DNA of 59,967 nt, taken from Jatrophihabitans sp. (lineage in GTDB: Bacteria; Actinomycetota; Actinomycetes; Mycobacteriales; Jatrophihabitantaceae). Positions 43,581 through 52,597 of this stretch are shown here, in pieces; the first letter of the stretch is position 1, and every line of letters starts with the position of its first letter. The notes under the pieces are model-generated. The model saw only the letters and a program-made list of their open reading frames with translations. It searched no databases and was not told the DNA's origin. Location: positions 1 to 59,967 of the forward strand of contig DASWNX010000031.1 of NCBI GenBank assembly GCA_036399055.1, read 5' to 3'. The position numbers and the translations under genes were made by a program.

Positions 43581-44486
43581 TCAGCTGACCGGCTGCGTGA
43601 GCTGGTCCAGTCGCTCATAGGCCAACCATGCCTGCGAGGCCGATGACGGGATGAGCAGCGTCGGCGCCTGTCTCACCTGCAGCGCGATGTCCACCACCAC
43701 GTCCAGGCCTGGCTCCGGCACGTCTGCGGCAGGACCGTTTGCCATGACGAGTAGGGGAGTGTCGGCTGCGTGCTGGTGCACAACCGAGCGAGCATCGCCG
43801 ATCCGCAACTGGATGGACACGCCTACCGTGGGAAACCGGGGCGTCCAGGCGGATAGGAGCAGCTGCAGAGCCAGCTGTTCCTCGGCTTCGGCACTGGCGA
43901 GGCCGGCCCTGGATCGCGGCTGCCATGCTCGCAGTGCGATCAGCCCGCTACGCCGCTCAGCTGCCGCCTCGAACCCGGCTTCAAGCGCTGCTTCGTCGTT
44001 GGGCAGGTCTCGCAGCATGACCGTCACCGGCGCGTGCTCCGGCCCGACCGGTGGCGGTTGATCGCCGATGACCAGCACCGGGCATCGTGAACGCCACGCC
44101 AACTGGCGCAGAGCAGAGCGGCTGCCGGATCGGTGTGGTGAGCCGACCACGACGAGGTCCGCCTCGCTGGCTGCGGCAGGAAGCGCACGGGTCGAGGGAC
44201 ACCGTGAGATCTCGGCGTCGACCGTGAGGTCGGGTCGCTTCCTGCGCAGTGCCAATGCGGCGTAGGCGGCGTGGCGGGCCGAGGCCGCGTAGAGCAGGTC
44301 GTCGTCATCGATGGGCAGTTGCCAGTCCACGGCGGCGTAGGGCAAGGAGTCATAGGCGTGCACGAGATGCACGACGTCTCCACGATGGGCCACCACCGCG
44401 ACCCAATCCAAGAGCTGCATCGCGCCCTGGTCGCCGATCCCGACGGTTATCGTTCGTCTCTGCCGTGTCATGTCACTCGTCCGCAT
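43581..44486 (-). CDS. Tandem universal stress protein (two Usp domains)
   Basis: 301 residues. Domain 1 (about 10-145) has ITVGIGDQGAMQLLDWVAVV and ends ADLVVVGSPHRSGSRSALRQ; its ATP loop deviates from G-2X-G-9X-G(S/T). Domain 2 (about 155-295) has lost the glycine loop altogether (LLVMANGPAADVPEPGLDVV). So ATP binding by domain 2 is unlikely. The start overlaps the single-domain Usp gene upstream by 14 bases; both form one operon. Confidence 0.82.
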   Translation of the reverse strand: MRTSDMTRQRRTITVGIGDQGAMQLLDWVAVVAHRGDVVHLVHAYDSLPYAAVDWQLPIDDDDLLYAASARHAAYAALALRRKRPDLTVDAEISRCPSTRALPAAASEADLVVVGSPHRSGSRSALRQLAWRSRCPVLVIGDQPPPVGPEHAPVTVMLRDLPNDEAALEAGFEAAAERRSGLIALRAWQPRSRAGLASAEAEEQLALQLLLSAWTPRFPTVGVSIQLRIGDARSVVHQHAADTPLLVMANGPAADVPEPGLDVVVDIALQVRQAPTLLIPSSASQAWLAYERLDQLTQPVS

Positions 44487-44979
44487 CGCTAGGTCGTGCC
44501 GGACGTGAGGGTGGCGAAGTCACGCCGTGAATGACGAGGACGGGGCAGCTGGCATGCTCGGCGCAGGCGGTGCTGACCGACCCGAGCAGGAGGCCGGCGA
44601 AGCCGCCATGGCCACGACTACCGACCACCAGCGTCTGAGCCCCGTTGCTGATGTCGATCAGCGCAGGCGCCGCGCCACCACCTTCACGCACCGTCAGGAC
44701 CAGGCCCTCAGGCTTGGTCGGACCGAACACCTCGTCCACTGCGCTGGTCAGCACTCGGAGAGCCTCCTCCGCGGGATTCCAGTCCGAGGGAACCGCTGCC
44801 CAGCCCATGGTGCCCCAGTTGTAGGCCGAAACCGGTTGCCAGACCATGACCGCTTCCAAGGTGCTGCCGGTCGCTTCGGCCATGAACCTTGCCCAACGCA
44901 ACGCCTCCTGCGAAGGCTTGGAGCCGTCTACCCCGACAACGACCCGGTTACTCTCCCGCAGGCTCTGTTCAACGCTCAT
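44473..44979 (-). CDS. Universal stress protein, ATP-binding type
   Basis: 168 residues. VVVGVDGSKPSQEALRWARF at the N-terminus and VVGSRGHGGFAGLLLGSVST near the C-terminus, a full ATP-binding G-2X-G-9X-GS motif. In actinobacteria such proteins often belong to hypoxia/dormancy responses. A sequence similar to a DosR box lies about 120 bases upstream. First gene of a two-gene Usp operon. Confidence 0.9.
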   Translation of the reverse strand: MSVEQSLRESNRVVVGVDGSKPSQEALRWARFMAEATGSTLEAVMVWQPVSAYNWGTMGWAAVPSDWNPAEEALRVLTSAVDEVFGPTKPEGLVLTVREGGGAAPALIDISNGAQTLVVGSRGHGGFAGLLLGSVSTACAEHASCPVLVIHGVTSPPSRPARPSDADE

Positions 44980-45100
44980 CGATCTCTCCCTTTGTCATGG
45001 TCAGTCCAGGCGTGCCCCGGCCCGGTGTGGGTCAGCCGGCGGCAGGTTCACGTGCAGCCCATTCGGGTATGAGTCAACGCCGAACGCCATCGCAGAAGCA

Positions 45101-45114
45101 GGGCCGAACGTCCC
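45101..45114. promoter_or_regulatory. Possible DosR-like box upstream of the Usp operon
   Basis: GGGCCGAACGTCCC matches about 10-11 of 14 positions of the mycobacterial dormancy box core GGGACTWWAGTCCC from memory. Position, 122 bases before the Usp start, is reasonable. Weak by itself. The rest of 44980-45235 shows nothing else recognisable. Confidence 0.25.
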
Positions 45115-45235
45115 CATCGTCACGGTGAGAGCGTCGGAGGCAGGTCGAGAGGCACGTGGAGGAGCGGACAAAGCACACCCAACCCGTGGGTGTCGCCCGG
45201 CTGAGAAGGCGGCTGTCCTGCGATAGCCTCCGTCC

Positions 45236-45532
45236 GTGGATGGAGCGACCGTCAGCCAGGCGGTTGCCCTGTGGCTGGGCTGGAAGCAGACGTCGTGGCC
45301 GCAGCCGGATGAGCAGCGCGTCGTTGGACGGCTCGGCGCAGATGAGGCAGCCGCCGTCATGCCGCTGGTCTTGGCTTGGCACCGCGACTTCTACGAGTCG
45401 GACCCCTTCTCGGCGGGAAGCCTCGTCGAGATGGGTGACCAGGCATCCGCTCGCTTTCGAGCACTCCACCCCGAGGCGACCGACGAGGCAGTGCACGCCC
45501 TGGCGTGGGCATTCACGTGGGACTACAAGTGA
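45236..45532 (+). CDS. Small hypothetical protein
   Basis: 98 residues from GTG 45236, not recognised. Acidic, aromatic-rich (ALWLGWKQTSWPQPDEQRVV; AWHRDFYESDPFSAG; ALAWAFTWDYK). No signal peptide or membrane segment. GATAGC 12 bases before the GTG could be a -10 box for a leaderless transcript. It stands alone between the Usp operon and tRNA-Leu. Confidence 0.5.
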   Translation: MDGATVSQAVALWLGWKQTSWPQPDEQRVVGRLGADEAAAVMPLVLAWHRDFYESDPFSAGSLVEMGDQASARFRALHPEATDEAVHALAWAFTWDYK

Positions 45533-45648
45533 GAGCTGTGCTCTGGGCAGCGCATGGGGCCAGGCTTGCGTGGACTCGCCGCTCATCGTCCATTCGCCGC
45601 GCTGCCAGCGGACACAGCCCAGACAAATGCTCGCGAGAGCACGACAAA

Positions 45649-45683
45649 GGGCCTGCCACCGCCCTTACGGGGGTAGCAGGCCC
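45649..45683 (-). terminator. Rho-independent terminator of tRNA-Leu
   Basis: On the minus strand GGGCCTGC and GCAGGCCC enclose an inner ACC/GGT pairing, followed by TTTGT. It lies 20 bases past the 3' end of the tRNA and is the classical intrinsic form. Confidence 0.8.
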
Positions 45684-45703
45684 TAAGGCTGTCTCAACCA
45701 GCG

Positions 45704-45788
45704 TGTCCGAGGGGGGACTTGAACCCCCACGCCCGTTAAAGGGCACTAGCACCTCAAGCTAGCGCGTCTGCCATTCCGCCACTCGGAC
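45704..45788 (-). tRNA. tRNA-Leu (anticodon GAG)
   Basis: Reading the minus strand, GTCCGAG (5') pairs with CTCGGAC (3') followed by discriminator A. The anticodon stem CTAGC/GCTAG holds loop TTGAGGT, giving anticodon GAG, which reads CUC/CUU leucine codons. The long variable arm (TGCCCTTTAACGGGCG) is the class II mark of tRNA-Leu. The T arm is GGGGGTTCAAGTCCCCC. CCA is not encoded. Confidence 0.96.
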
Positions 45789-45855
45789 GAGTGTTGAAGC
45801 AGGCCGAAGTCTAGCCGACCTCGATTCGCGCGGAGCGCACTGGTAGGAACTACTC

Positions 45856-47178
45856 ATGACCTCCGCAACTGGGCAGGGCCCGTCGAGCACCGTGACCGCC
45901 GCCGACGAGGTGGCGACGCTGTTGTCCGAACTCATCCGGATCAACACCTCCAACCCCACGCACCCCGAACGGCCGGCGGCGGAGTGGGTGGCCCAGAAGC
46001 TGGACGAGGTCGGCATCTCCTCGACCATCATCGAGGCCGCGCCCGGCCGCGCCTCGACGATCGCCCGGATCACCGGGACCAACCCCGACCGGCCGCCGCT
46101 GCTGATCCACGGCCACCTCGACGTCGTTCCGGCCGAGGCCTCGGAGTGGTCGGTCGACCCGTTCGGCGGCGAGATCAAGGATGACTACGTCTGGGGCCGC
46201 GGCGCGGTGGACATGAAGGACATGGACGCCATGACCCTGGCGGTGATCCGCGAGTGGACCCGGACCGGTGTGCGGCCCCCGCGCGACATCGTGCTGGCCT
46301 TCCTCTCCGACGAGGAGGCCGGCAGCAGGCAGGGCGCGCACTGGCTGGTCGACCACCACCCCGACTACTTCGCCGACTGCACCGAGGCGATCAGCGAGGT
46401 CGGCGGCTTCTCGGTCACCGTGGCAGACGATCTGCGCATCTACCCGGTGCAGACCGCGGAGAAGGGCATCGGTTGGTTGAAGCTGCGCGCCGAGGGCCCC
46501 GCCGGGCACGGCTCGATGGTCCACGACCACAACGCGGTCACCGAGCTGGCCAAGGCGGTCAGCCGGATCGGTCAGCACCAGTTCCCGATCCACGTCACCC
46601 CGACCGTCCGGAGGTTCCTGGAGACGCTCGCCGAGGTCACCGGCCTGCCGCTGGACCCCGATGACCCGGAGCCCTCGCTCAAGCAGCTCGGCGGGCTGGC
46701 GCGCATGATCGGGGCCAGCCTGCGCAACACCGCCAACCCGACCATGCTGGAAGCCGGCTACAAGGCCAACGTGATCCCGTCCCACGCCGAGGCCGTCATC
46801 GACACCCGGTTCCTGCCCGGCTACGAGTCCGAGATGTACGACACCATCGACGAGCTGATCGGCGAGCACGTCAGCCGGGAGTTCATCGCCCACGACATCG
46901 CGGTGGAGACCGACTTCGACGGCGCGGTGGTGGACGCGATGGCCGCCGCGCTCAGGGCCGAGGACCCCAGCGGCGTGCCGCTGCCCTACATGATGTCCGG
47001 CGGCACCGACGCCAAGTCCTTCTCGCTGCTCGGCATCCGCAACTACGGGTTCTCACCGCTGCTGCTGCCGGCCGAGCTGGACTTCACCGCGCTGTTCCAC
47101 GGCGTCGACGAGCGGGTGCCGATCAGCGCGCTGCAATTCGGCACGCGGGTGCTGGACCGGTTCCTGCGCAGCTGCTGA
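45856..47178 (+). CDS. M20-family metallopeptidase (dipeptidase/DapE-like)
   Basis: 440 residues. Metal ligands in LIHGHLDVVPA, GRGAVDMKD, SDEEAGSRQG (catalytic and bridging Glu), and the C-terminal ALFHGVDERVPI. The dimerisation lid starts at KLRAEGPAGHGSMVHDHNAV. It corresponds to the actinobacterial M20 protein often annotated DapE2/ArgE-like. Substrate (dipeptide or acylated amino acid) not resolved. A DUF5703 gene lies just beyond its terminator in convergent orientation. Confidence 0.92.
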   Translation: MTSATGQGPSSTVTAADEVATLLSELIRINTSNPTHPERPAAEWVAQKLDEVGISSTIIEAAPGRASTIARITGTNPDRPPLLIHGHLDVVPAEASEWSVDPFGGEIKDDYVWGRGAVDMKDMDAMTLAVIREWTRTGVRPPRDIVLAFLSDEEAGSRQGAHWLVDHHPDYFADCTEAISEVGGFSVTVADDLRIYPVQTAEKGIGWLKLRAEGPAGHGSMVHDHNAVTELAKAVSRIGQHQFPIHVTPTVRRFLETLAEVTGLPLDPDDPEPSLKQLGGLARMIGASLRNTANPTMLEAGYKANVIPSHAEAVIDTRFLPGYESEMYDTIDELIGEHVSREFIAHDIAVETDFDGAVVDAMAAALRAEDPSGVPLPYMMSGGTDAKSFSLLGIRNYGFSPLLLPAELDFTALFHGVDERVPISALQFGTRVLDRFLRSC

Positions 47179-47217
47179 GGGGCCGCGCCGGGCTGACCGC
47201 GCCTCGGCTAAGAGACG

Positions 47218-47253
47218 CTGAAGGCCCGCCAGCTCATGCTGGCGGGCCTTCAG
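47218..47253. terminator. Bidirectional terminator between M20 and DUF5703 genes
   Basis: CTGAAGGCCCGCCAGC pairs completely with GCTGGCGGGCCTTCAG around TCAT: 16 perfect base pairs. It ends both converging transcripts; its last bases overlap the DUF5703 stop. Confidence 0.88.
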
Positions 47254-47480
47254 TCGCTGAGGCCTGGCATCGGCACCGGCTCGACCGCCCGGCGCTTGCG
47301 CCTGAGCAGGATCTGACGGGTGCCGTCGGAGTACTTGCGCACACGGGCGAGCTCCCAGCCGCCGTACTCGGCGTGCAATGCGAGCCGCACCGCTGCGTTC
47401 ACCCTCGTGACATCCGAGGGGATCCGCAGCGGTGCGTACTCCCAGTCTGGGTCAGCGTCCGCCATGGTCTGGGTCGGCAT
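47250..47480 (-). CDS. DUF5703 family protein
   Basis: 76 residues. WEYAPLRIPSDVTRVNAAVR and LHAEYGGWELARVRKYSDGT followed by a basic RRKRRA run are the family core. Small actinobacterial protein of unknown function, typically encoded close to an M20 peptidase and uppP, as in this window. Confidence 0.8.
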   Translation of the reverse strand: MPTQTMADADPDWEYAPLRIPSDVTRVNAAVRLALHAEYGGWELARVRKYSDGTRQILLRRKRRAVEPVPMPGLSD

Positions 47481-47525
47481 GGCTCAATTGTGCCCCCTGC
47501 CGAGCCGCCCAGCGCCTAGCGAGGG

Positions 47526-48917
47526 CTACTTGACCGCCGAGTTGTACTTCTCGATCAGCGCCTTGGCCTGGCTGGCAGCCTCGTCCAGGGCCGCCTTCGG
47601 GTCCTTGTCCGAGGTCAGCACCGACTCCATGGCGACCTCGACCAGGGCCCGGACCTGCGGCAGGACGCCCAGCAGGCAGCCCTGGGTCGGCACGCCCTCA
47701 GGAGTCGCGGCCAACTGGTCGATCGCGGTCTTGAACTGCGGCTTCTCGGCCACCCACTTCTTGTCGATCTCCTCGTTCAGAGCCGACTTGGTGATCGGGA
47801 AGTAACCGGTCGCGGTGTGCCAGTACGCGGCGTTGGCGGGCTTGAGCACGAACTGGCCGAACTCCCAGGACGCGCGCTGCTCGGCGGCCGAGTGGCCCTC
47901 CTTGCCGATCCACAGCGACGCGCCGCCGATGATCGGCCCGCCGGTGTCAGAGGCCTGCGTCTTCGGGAACGGCGCGGTGGCCACCTCGAACTTGCCGGCA
48001 GCCGCCTTGACGTAGCCGCCGAGCGCGCCGGTGGACTCAAGGTGCATCGCGACCGTGCCGGACTTGAACGCCGCCTGCGCGTCGTCGGTCTTGCGGCCGG
48101 TGTTGGTGGCCAGGCCGTCGTCGACCATGCCCTTCCACCAGGTCAGCACCTTCACCTGCGCCGGGTCGTCGAAGGTGACCGCGGTGGCCCGGGTGGTGCG
48201 GCCGTTGTCGTTGTTGCAGTAGGTCTTGCCCGCCTGGGCGGTGAGCTGCTCGAAGAACCAGCCGTAGATCGCCGCGCCGAAGCCGAACTTCGCCGCTCCG
48301 CTGGCCTTGATCTTCTCGGCGGCGGTGCGGATGTCGTCCAGGTTCGTCGGCGGCTTGGCCGGGTCCAGGCCGGCCTTGGTGAACGCGGTCTTGTTGATGT
48401 AGAGAAGCGGCATCGAGGAGTTGAACGGCATGCTCTGCAGCTTGCCGCCGCGCGAGTAGTAGCCCTTGATCGCCGGCTGCACGTCGGCCATGTCGACCTT
48501 GTCGACGTCGGCGAAGGCCTGCGCCGGAATGGTCTGGCCCGAGTCGGCCATGAAGCCGGAGCCGACGTCATAGATCTGCACCAGGGACGGCGTCTGCTTG
48601 GCCTGCACCGCGGCCTTGTACTTGGTGATGGTGTCGTCGTAGCTGCCCTGGAAGGTGGGCTTGACCGTGATCTTGCCCGAGTGCTCGGCGTTGAACTTGG
48701 CCACCAGCGTGTTCAGCGCCTCGGCGTTGGCGCCCTTCATGGCGTGCCAGAACGACACCGTCACCGGGCCTGCGGACTTCAGGACGTCCGCGCCGGGGGC
48801 GGTGTCGGAGCCGCCGGGGGAGTCCGTGGACTCCGAGGAGCTGCCGCACCCCACCGTCAGCGTCAGCGCAAGCGCCACCGCCCCGGACGACAACGTCCTG
48901 CTCAAGCGATATCTCAT
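47526..48917 (-). CDS. Extracellular solute-binding lipoprotein (UgpB-like), CUT1 importer
   Basis: 463 residues from ATG 48917. Lipoprotein signal with cleavage before Cys in LTVGCGSSSES, then VTVSFWHAMKGANAEALNTL, PSLVQIYDVGSGFMADSG, the substrate site YGWFFEQLTAQAG and GGASLWIGKEGHS. These features match glycerol-3-phosphate/phosphodiester-binding UgpB proteins. The long frame to 49778 is a shadow of the permease. Last gene of the operon with two permeases. Confidence 0.9.
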   Translation of the reverse strand: MRYRLSRTLSSGAVALALTLTVGCGSSSESTDSPGGSDTAPGADVLKSAGPVTVSFWHAMKGANAEALNTLVAKFNAEHSGKITVKPTFQGSYDDTITKYKAAVQAKQTPSLVQIYDVGSGFMADSGQTIPAQAFADVDKVDMADVQPAIKGYYSRGGKLQSMPFNSSMPLLYINKTAFTKAGLDPAKPPTNLDDIRTAAEKIKASGAAKFGFGAAIYGWFFEQLTAQAGKTYCNNDNGRTTRATAVTFDDPAQVKVLTWWKGMVDDGLATNTGRKTDDAQAAFKSGTVAMHLESTGALGGYVKAAAGKFEVATAPFPKTQASDTGGPIIGGASLWIGKEGHSAAEQRASWEFGQFVLKPANAAYWHTATGYFPITKSALNEEIDKKWVAEKPQFKTAIDQLAATPEGVPTQGCLLGVLPQVRALVEVAMESVLTSDKDPKAALDEAASQAKALIEKYNSAVK

Positions 48918-48964
48918 CGTGTGCCTTTCGGATAAAGGTCGGGCTCGAAACGGTGGGACGGTCC

Positions 48965-49852
48965 TCAGCGGACCGCACCGGCGGTGAGCCCGCGAACCAG
49001 GAACCGCTGGCCGAAGGCGACCAGCAGGGCGGTGGGGATCAGCGCCATGCTGACTCCCGCCAGGATCAAACCGGGATTGGCCTGCTCGGCGTCGTTGAGC
49101 GACGACAGGCCGATCTGCAGGGTCTGCATCTTCGGGGAGTCGGTGATCAGCAACGGCCAGAAGAACTGGTTCCAGGCCGAGAGGAACACGAAGATGGCGA
49201 CGCTGGCCAGCGCCGGGCGCGACAGCGGTAACAGGATCTGCAGCAGGAACCGGGTGTGGCCGGCGCCGTCCAGGGTCGCGGCGTCGCGCAGCTCGATCGG
49301 AAAGCTGCGAAAGGCCTGCCGCAGCAGGAAGGTGCCGAAGCCGCCGGCCAGGAACGGCAGCATCAGCGCCAGGTAGCTGTTGCGCAGCTGGTGCTCGGCC
49401 ATGAACAGGTAGTTCGGGATGATGATCGCTTCCCACGGCACCATCAGGGTCAGCATGAACAGCGCGAAGAGCGCCCGCTTGAACGGAACCGCCAGGAAGA
49501 CGAAGGCGTAGGCCGACAGCACCGCGCAGACCAGCTGGGCGACGGTGATGGTCAGCGCCACCAGGGTGGAGTTGAAGTACTGGCGCCCCAGCGGAATGGC
49601 GGAGAAGACGTCGCGGTAGTTGGCGAAGGTCAGGCTGTGCGGGAACAGCGACGGGGGCGAGGCGGCGATGTCGCCGGGTCCCATCACGCTGCCGACTACG
49701 GTGTAATAGACCGGGAACAACACCGTCACCGCCAGCAGGGCGAGGGCGATGATCCGGCCCAGCCGGCCTGCGGACCACTTACGCCGGGGTCGGGCGGCGG
49801 CGGGCCGGTCAGCGGCTCGCGTCGCCGGCCGCCCCTCGGTTGCGACGCTCAT
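48965..49852 (-). CDS. Carbohydrate/glycerol-3-phosphate ABC permease (UgpE-like)
   Basis: 295 residues. Six membrane segments, EAA loop FPIELRDAATLDGAGHTRFL, preceded by the family block FTFANYRDVFSAIPL-like SLTFANYRDVFSA. Overlaps the upstream permease by 4 bases. N-terminal about 35 residues are basic and hydrophilic. Confidence 0.92.
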   Translation of the reverse strand: MSVATEGRPATRAADRPAAARPRRKWSAGRLGRIIALALLAVTVLFPVYYTVVGSVMGPGDIAASPPSLFPHSLTFANYRDVFSAIPLGRQYFNSTLVALTITVAQLVCAVLSAYAFVFLAVPFKRALFALFMLTLMVPWEAIIIPNYLFMAEHQLRNSYLALMLPFLAGGFGTFLLRQAFRSFPIELRDAATLDGAGHTRFLLQILLPLSRPALASVAIFVFLSAWNQFFWPLLITDSPKMQTLQIGLSSLNDAEQANPGLILAGVSMALIPTALLVAFGQRFLVRGLTAGAVR

Positions 49853-50757
49853 CGGTAGAACACCTTCCGTTCGAGCACCCCGAACTGGATCACGGTGACG
49901 ACGATGACGACCGCCAGCAGCACGATGGCCTGCGCCGAGCCGGTGCCGTAGTCAGAGGCGCCGTTGGCGAAGGCGGTGTGGTAGATCCAGTAGACGAGTG
50001 TGGTGGTGTGCCCGGTCGGACCGCCCTTGGTCAACAGGTGGATCTGGCCGAAGCTCTGCAGCGCGTGGATGGTGTCGACGACGATCAGGAAGAACAGCGT
50101 CGGCGTGATCATCGGCATCGTGATCGACCAGGCGATCCGCAACGTGCCGGCGCCGTCGAGCCTGGCTGCCTCGTACAACTGCTCGTCCACGCCGCCGATG
50201 CCGGCCAGCAGCACCAGCATGTTGTAACCCAGGCTCATCCAGATGGTGGTGATCGAGATGCTGAGCAAGGCGGTGCCCGGCCGGGTCAGCCAGTCCACCG
50301 GCGCGAAACCCAGTGACGTCACCAGGTAGTTCGCGATACCGATGGCCGGGTTGAACAGGGCCGCGAACACCACCGATGCGGCGGCCACCGAGTAGGCGAA
50401 CGGCATCGCGAAGGCCGAGCGCATGATGCGAAGGCCACGGATCGGGTGCTGCAGCAGCAGGGCCAGCACCAGCGCCAGCAGGATGCTCGGAATCACCGTC
50501 AACAGCACGTAGCCGGCGGTGACACCGAGCACCCTGCCGAACTCCGGATCATCGAACACGGCCCGGAAGTTGGCCAGGCCCACTGAGCGGTTGGCGCGGC
50601 CGAACAGGTCCTGGCCGGTGGTGCTCAGTTGGAACGTCCTGACCAGCGGCCAGAACAGGAACAGCACGAACACCACCAGGGACGGCAGCAGCAGAGCCAG
50701 GCTCAGGACGCGTTCACGCCCCAGCTTGGGCTTGCTCGTGCTCACCGCTGTCGCCAA
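49849..50757 (-). CDS. Carbohydrate/glycerol-3-phosphate ABC permease (UgpA-like)
   Basis: 302 residues. Six membrane segments; EAA loop GGVDEQLYEAARLDGAGTLR then IAWSITMPMITPTLFF. First gene of the permease-permease-lipoprotein operon. As with the importer at 37-40 kb there is no ATPase gene, so a shared MsmK/UgpC-type ATPase elsewhere is presumably used. A hairpin (50818-50841, TCGGCGAG/CTCGCCGA) lies in its leader. Confidence 0.92.
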   Translation of the reverse strand: MATAVSTSKPKLGRERVLSLALLLPSLVVFVLFLFWPLVRTFQLSTTGQDLFGRANRSVGLANFRAVFDDPEFGRVLGVTAGYVLLTVIPSILLALVLALLLQHPIRGLRIMRSAFAMPFAYSVAAASVVFAALFNPAIGIANYLVTSLGFAPVDWLTRPGTALLSISITTIWMSLGYNMLVLLAGIGGVDEQLYEAARLDGAGTLRIAWSITMPMITPTLFFLIVVDTIHALQSFGQIHLLTKGGPTGHTTTLVYWIYHTAFANGASDYGTGSAQAIVLLAVVIVVTVIQFGVLERKVFYR

Positions 50758-50952
50758 GCCGCCCCCTCAGTGGATCTTCAACCGGCCATGGCTGACCGCA
50801 TCGCAACGCCGATCGCCTCGGCGAGAGGAAAAGCTCGCCGAAGCAGGATGTTCGGATGCTAACCCGGCTGGCGCCAAACCAAGCAAAGCAGGGCGGGTGA
50901 CGGCCGGATTGAGATGAAATCCCCGCAGGTGGCGCTGCTTGGCGCAGTGGCG

Positions 50953-52536
50953 TCAGCGCACCCGGACGGTCACGGTGTGCAGCCCGGTCGCCCCCGAGGG
51001 AAACGGGTCGGCGTTCGCCTCGGTCTGCGGGTTGCCGTCCCGGTCGAAGGCGCGGACCCGCAACCGGTGCTGCCCGGCCGACTCCGGCGTCCAGAGGTAG
51101 ACCCACTGGCGCCAGGTGTCGGCCGAGGGAACCGGGGCCAGCCTGGCCTGCCGCCAGGGGCCGTCATCGACCTGCAGCTCGACCCGGGAGACCCCGACGT
51201 GCTGGTCCCAGGCCACCCCGGCGACCGGCGTCGTCGACCCGACCGTGAGAACCCCCGGCGGCGCCGGCCGGTCGATCCGGGAGGCCAGCTTGATCGGGCC
51301 GCGGGCCGCCCAGCCGCCCCGCACCCAGTAGGCCTGGTCATCGGCGAAGGTGGTGGCACGCAGCTCGGTGATCCACTTGCAGGCCGAGACGTAGCCGTAG
51401 AGGCCCGGCACCACCATCCGGACCGGAAAACCGTGCTCGGGGGTCAGCGGCTCGCCGTTCATGCCCAGGGCCAGCATCGCGTCCCGGCCGTCCATCACCA
51501 CCGCGGTCGGCGAGCCGATCGTCATGCCGTCGCTGGAATAGGCCAGCAGCTGATCGGCCCGCGGCGAGATGCCGGCCTCGCGGAGCAGGCCGGCCAGCGG
51601 CACGCCCCGAAAGGCGGCGTTGCCGACCAGGTCACCGCCCACCTCGTTGGAGACGCAGGCCAGCGTGATCCAGCGCTCCACCAGCGGCCTGGCCAGCAGG
51701 TCGGCGAAGCTGAGCGTGAGCGGCCGCTCGACCATGCCGGAGATGCGCAGCCGCCAGGTGTCGGGATTGAGCTGCGGCACCGTCAGCGCGGTGTCGATCC
51801 GGTAGAAGCGGGCCGTCGGCGTCTGGAACGGCAGCCCACTCTTGCCCAGGTCGAAGTTGTTCGCGCCCGCGGCGCCGCCGGCGGCCTGGGCCGAGGCCGA
51901 GGGCAGCGCACCGGGGCCCGACACCGGTTCGGGCAGCCGGATCGCCGCCCGGGCCGCCGCGGCGTCGTAGCGGCGGTGCTGCAGCGCCCGGCCGCCGAAC
52001 CCGCCGAGCAGCGCCAGCCCGGCGCCGGCCAGCCCGCCCCACAGGAACCGCCGCCGGTCGGCCAGCAGCGCCCCTGGCGCCCGGGGCTCGAACGCGGTCC
52101 CGACGACGGCGCGCACGAGCCCGGCCAGCGCGGCCATCCCGGCCAGCGCGCCGAGGACCGAGGGCACGGCGTCGCTGGCGCGGGCGGCGTTGGCGGTCAG
52201 CGCGCAGTAGCCGCCCACCGCGCCGAGCAGCGCGACGCCGGCCAGCCCCAGCCGCAGCGAGCGCGTCGCCAGCCAGCCGGCCAGCACCGCCAGCACGCCC
52301 AGCGTCAGGTAGATCCCGCCCAGCAGGACCGCCTTGTCGGCAGTGCCGAACTGCCGGATCGCCCACCTCTTCACCGGCTCGGGCGTGAGCAGGATGAACC
52401 GGTTGCCCACCGCGATCACCGGTGAGGCGGCTGGCCGGAGCAGGGCGGCGACCAGTTCACCGACGCCGATCGCCACCCCGGCGGCCAGCAGGCCGACCGC
52501 CGCGTCGAGGCCGAGCCGGCGCAGGGGAGGGGTCAT
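50953..52536 (-). CDS. Membrane-anchored molybdopterin oxidoreductase (sulfite oxidase family)
   Basis: 527 residues from ATG 52536. The N-terminal third has four or five hydrophobic segments, then a further one near residue 170 (FLWGGLAGAGLALLGGFGG). The catalytic domain contains the molybdenum-ligand Cys in ERWITLACVSNEVGGDLVGN, VRMVVPGLYGYVSACKWITE, and a C-terminal Ig-like dimerisation domain (GVAWDQHVGVSRVELQVDDG). The active site should face outside. Sulfite or another S/N-oxide may be the substrate. Confidence 0.9.
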   Translation of the reverse strand: MTPPLRRLGLDAAVGLLAAGVAIGVGELVAALLRPAASPVIAVGNRFILLTPEPVKRWAIRQFGTADKAVLLGGIYLTLGVLAVLAGWLATRSLRLGLAGVALLGAVGGYCALTANAARASDAVPSVLGALAGMAALAGLVRAVVGTAFEPRAPGALLADRRRFLWGGLAGAGLALLGGFGGRALQHRRYDAAAARAAIRLPEPVSGPGALPSASAQAAGGAAGANNFDLGKSGLPFQTPTARFYRIDTALTVPQLNPDTWRLRISGMVERPLTLSFADLLARPLVERWITLACVSNEVGGDLVGNAAFRGVPLAGLLREAGISPRADQLLAYSSDGMTIGSPTAVVMDGRDAMLALGMNGEPLTPEHGFPVRMVVPGLYGYVSACKWITELRATTFADDQAYWVRGGWAARGPIKLASRIDRPAPPGVLTVGSTTPVAGVAWDQHVGVSRVELQVDDGPWRQARLAPVPSADTWRQWVYLWTPESAGQHRLRVRAFDRDGNPQTEANADPFPSGATGLHTVTVRVR

Positions 52537-52597
52537 CGGTCCATCATGACCAGCCGCGCCAACCACGCCGTCGCCCAGCGTTGTCAGGCCTCACTGT

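Noticed and set aside
45704-45788. tRNA-Leu as an integration site of a mobile element
   Set aside because: No second copy of the tRNA 3' end and no integrase gene was seen in the window.
47526-49778. 750-residue apparent fusion on the minus strand
   Set aside because: The first part is an out-of-frame reading of the UgpE-like permease; the real lipoprotein starts at ATG 48917 with a signal peptide.
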